From: Burkholderiaceae bacterium
Lineage (GTDB): Bacteria; Pseudomonadota; Gammaproteobacteria; Burkholderiales; WYBJ01
Direction: 5' to 3'
DNA length: 43,214 nucleotides
Assembly (NCBI GenBank): GCA_011525945.1
Contig: WYBJ01000044.1
Location: forward strand, 1-43,214
Both the position numbers and the translations under genes were made by a program. Of this stretch, positions 42,180-43,214 are shown piece by piece. The notes under the pieces are model-generated. The model was not told the origin of the DNA, did not search any database, and saw only the letters and a list, made by a program, of their open reading frames with translations. Numbering within the stretch: the first letter of the stretch is position 1; the number at the start of each line of letters is the position of its first letter.

Positions 42180-42857
42180 ATGCACATGAATGGGGTGAGG
42201 AAGCAACTTGTCGCGCTGGCATTGGGATGCTGTGCGGCGGTTCCGGCGCATGCGCTGGTGCTGAGCGCCACCAACTCGAATGAAGTTGTCGTGGATGCCG
42301 CTTCCGCGACCAGGACGGTGAGTATCGGGGCCGGTATCATTACAGGTGTGACCGTCACGCTCGATTTCATGAAGTGTGACGATCCTCTTACGACGCCGCT
42401 ACCGGCTGCTTGTCCGACGCCGGCCCCGTTTCCCGATGAAGGGGATGCCTACGCAAGAGAGATCATCTTCCGGCTGACGAGCCCCCTTGGCACGGAAATC
42501 GGCCTCGTCGAACCGGACACATACTTCCTGGGCTCGTTCGGCGAGGGGCCAAACCCCGGCGGCCGGATCACCGTCACCTTTGACGATAGCGCTGGCGCGC
42601 TTGTCGGATTCGGCGGATTTGTCACTGAAACGGCGGCGCCGGTCGAACCCCTTACGACTCTGCTTGGGGAACAGGCACTTGGCGTGTGGACCCTATACAT
42701 CGAGGACGACACTGGAGCCGATCCTCTCGGACTTGCGCGTTTCACCCTCGATATCACCGCCGATCCTTCCGTAACCGTTCCCGAACCCGCCACCCTAGGT
42801 CTCCTGGGTCTCGGTCTTGCCGGGCTTGGTGTCATCCGCCGGCGCCGCGCAGCGTAG
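42180..42857 (+). CDS. PEP-CTERM protein with proprotein-convertase P-domain-like fold
   Basis: 225 residues. Signal peptide: KQLVALALGCCAAVPAHA. The middle resembles the P/Homo B domain seen at the end of subtilisin-type proteases: IIFRLTSPLGTEIGLV, a loop with FGEGPNPGGRITVTFDDSA and the final strand GVWTLYIEDDTGADPLG, then FTLDI. The C-terminus is a textbook PEP-CTERM signal: VPEPATLGLLGLGLAGLG then RRRR. Exosortase processing is implied. No protease domain is attached. Ribosome site AAGGGAG precedes the ATG at 42180; the frame upstream to 42009 is not protein-like. A strong terminator follows at 42888. Confidence 0.88.
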   Translation: MHMNGVRKQLVALALGCCAAVPAHALVLSATNSNEVVVDAASATRTVSIGAGIITGVTVTLDFMKCDDPLTTPLPAACPTPAPFPDEGDAYAREIIFRLTSPLGTEIGLVEPDTYFLGSFGEGPNPGGRITVTFDDSAGALVGFGGFVTETAAPVEPLTTLLGEQALGVWTLYIEDDTGADPLGLARFTLDITADPSVTVPEPATLGLLGLGLAGLGVIRRRRAA

Positions 42858-42862
42858 CACGC

Positions 42863-42887
42863 GCGCCGAACCGTTCAAATTCGGCGC
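42863..42887 (+). other. Small hairpin before the terminator
   Basis: GCGCCGAA at 42863-42870 pairs perfectly with TTCGGCGC at 42880-42887 across a 9-nt loop, directly before the main terminator hairpin. The two hairpins together may protect the mRNA 3' end. Confidence 0.55.
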
Positions 42888-42922
42888 AACGAATCGCGGC
42901 CTTCCGGCCGCGATTCGTTTTT
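42888..42922 (+). terminator. Rho-independent terminator of the second PEP-CTERM gene
   Basis: A perfect 14-bp stem: AACGAATCGCGGCC at 42888-42901 and GGCCGCGATTCGTT at 42906-42919, loop TTCC, followed by a T-run to 42922. Because the left arm starts with AA, the hairpin can also act, less well, on the opposite strand. Confidence 0.9.
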
Positions 42923-43025
42923 GTGGTGCGCCCGGCTGCGTCACGCCGTCACGCCGTCGCTGCCAGCCTCGCTGATCCGCTCATTGGGTTGTTGGGCTGC
43001 TCAATGGTCGAATCGACGCGCGAGG

Positions 43026-43031
43026 TACAAT
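43026..43031 (+). promoter_or_regulatory. Possible -10 box upstream of hicB
   Basis: TACAAT at 43026-43031 matches a sigma-70 -10 element in five of six positions. The -35 region at the usual distance (about 43003-43008) is poor. It would give a very short leader before the ATG at 43052. Confidence 0.3.
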
Positions 43032-43051
43032 GGGCTCAGGGGGTTTCGGCC

Positions 43052-43214
43052 ATGAACCAGAGCTATACAGCTGTAGTTAAGCAGGACGGTCAGTGGTGGA
43101 TCGGTTGGATCGAAGAAGTTCCTGGCGTCAATTGCCAGGAGCGCACCCGCGATGAACTTATCCAGTCTCTGCGAATAACTCTTAGCGAAGCGCTACATAT
43201 GAACCGCGCCGACG
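43052..43214 (+). CDS. hicB: HicB-family antitoxin (cut by right edge)
   Basis: The first 54 residues are present: YTAVVKQDGQWWIGWIEEVPG, then NCQERTRDELIQSL and LSEAL. This is the HicB degenerate RNase-H-like fold. HicB neutralises the HicA mRNA-cleaving toxin and represses its own operon. No HicA-like frame is seen on the left, so a hicA gene, if present, should follow beyond the edge. Ribosome site AGGGGG lies about 8 bp before the ATG. Confidence 0.8.
   Translation, partial: MNQSYTAVVKQDGQWWIGWIEEVPGVNCQERTRDELIQSLRITLSEALHMNRAD

Overview
The window is GC-rich chromosomal DNA, most likely from a betaproteobacterium of the Burkholderiales/Nitrosomonadales type. Reasons: codon third positions are mostly G or C, there are two PEP-CTERM proteins, and there are Liv and Glt type ABC operons, a CobW GTPase, a DUF2917 gene beside a GcvA-type LysR remnant, and a HicB antitoxin. 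No rRNA, tRNA, transposase, phage gene or CRISPR array was seen. Species assignment is inference.

Positions 3-24026 are one uninterrupted reading frame of 8,007 codons. It is still open at the left edge, so the N-terminus of this giant modular exported protein lies outside the window. From left to right it carries: a long block of RTX calcium-binding repeats; three PPC-like domains; further RTX islands; LamG, PA14 and FG-GAP modules; a long FG-GAP series; 'ELWxTDGTxAGT' repeats; a leucine-rich-repeat solenoid interrupted by a PA14 domain and by a golvesin-like domain that is itself split by a glycine-rich insert; a second LamG pair; SdrD-B, PKD and cadherin-like domains; cohesin-like/dockerin-like/cohesin-like modules; and a tail with four 15-residue repeats. 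It is probably a cell-surface or secreted adhesin or matrix protein.

Positions 24188-29570 hold a MarR regulator divergent from a branched-chain-amino-acid-type ABC uptake operon: a Tat-exported binding protein, LivH, a LivM-LivG fusion, and LivF. A 41-bp inverted repeat between marR and the operon is the likely operator. Positions 29891-32515 encode a PEP-CTERM protein built on an exact 183-residue period, with a good sigma-54 promoter match upstream. A CobW/COG0523 GTPase (minus strand) is divergent from a metal-dependent amidohydrolase, which is followed after 80 bp by a glutamate/aspartate-type ABC operon (gltI-J-K-L). These may together import and hydrolyse an amino-acid-like substrate.

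Positions 38647-39562 are a scar: a DUF2917 gene (minus) abuts the C-terminal part of a LysR regulator (plus). Both appear to have lost their 5' ends, as one deletion across a divergent promoter would cause. After it come an HpcH/HpaI aldolase, a convergent beta-helix protein, a second PEP-CTERM protein with a P-domain-like fold and a strong terminator, and a HicB-type antitoxin cut by the right edge.

The most unusual content is the giant protein with its nested domain insertions and internal duplication, the period-183 PEP-CTERM protein with its sigma-54 site, the marR operator and the DUF2917/LysR deletion scar.
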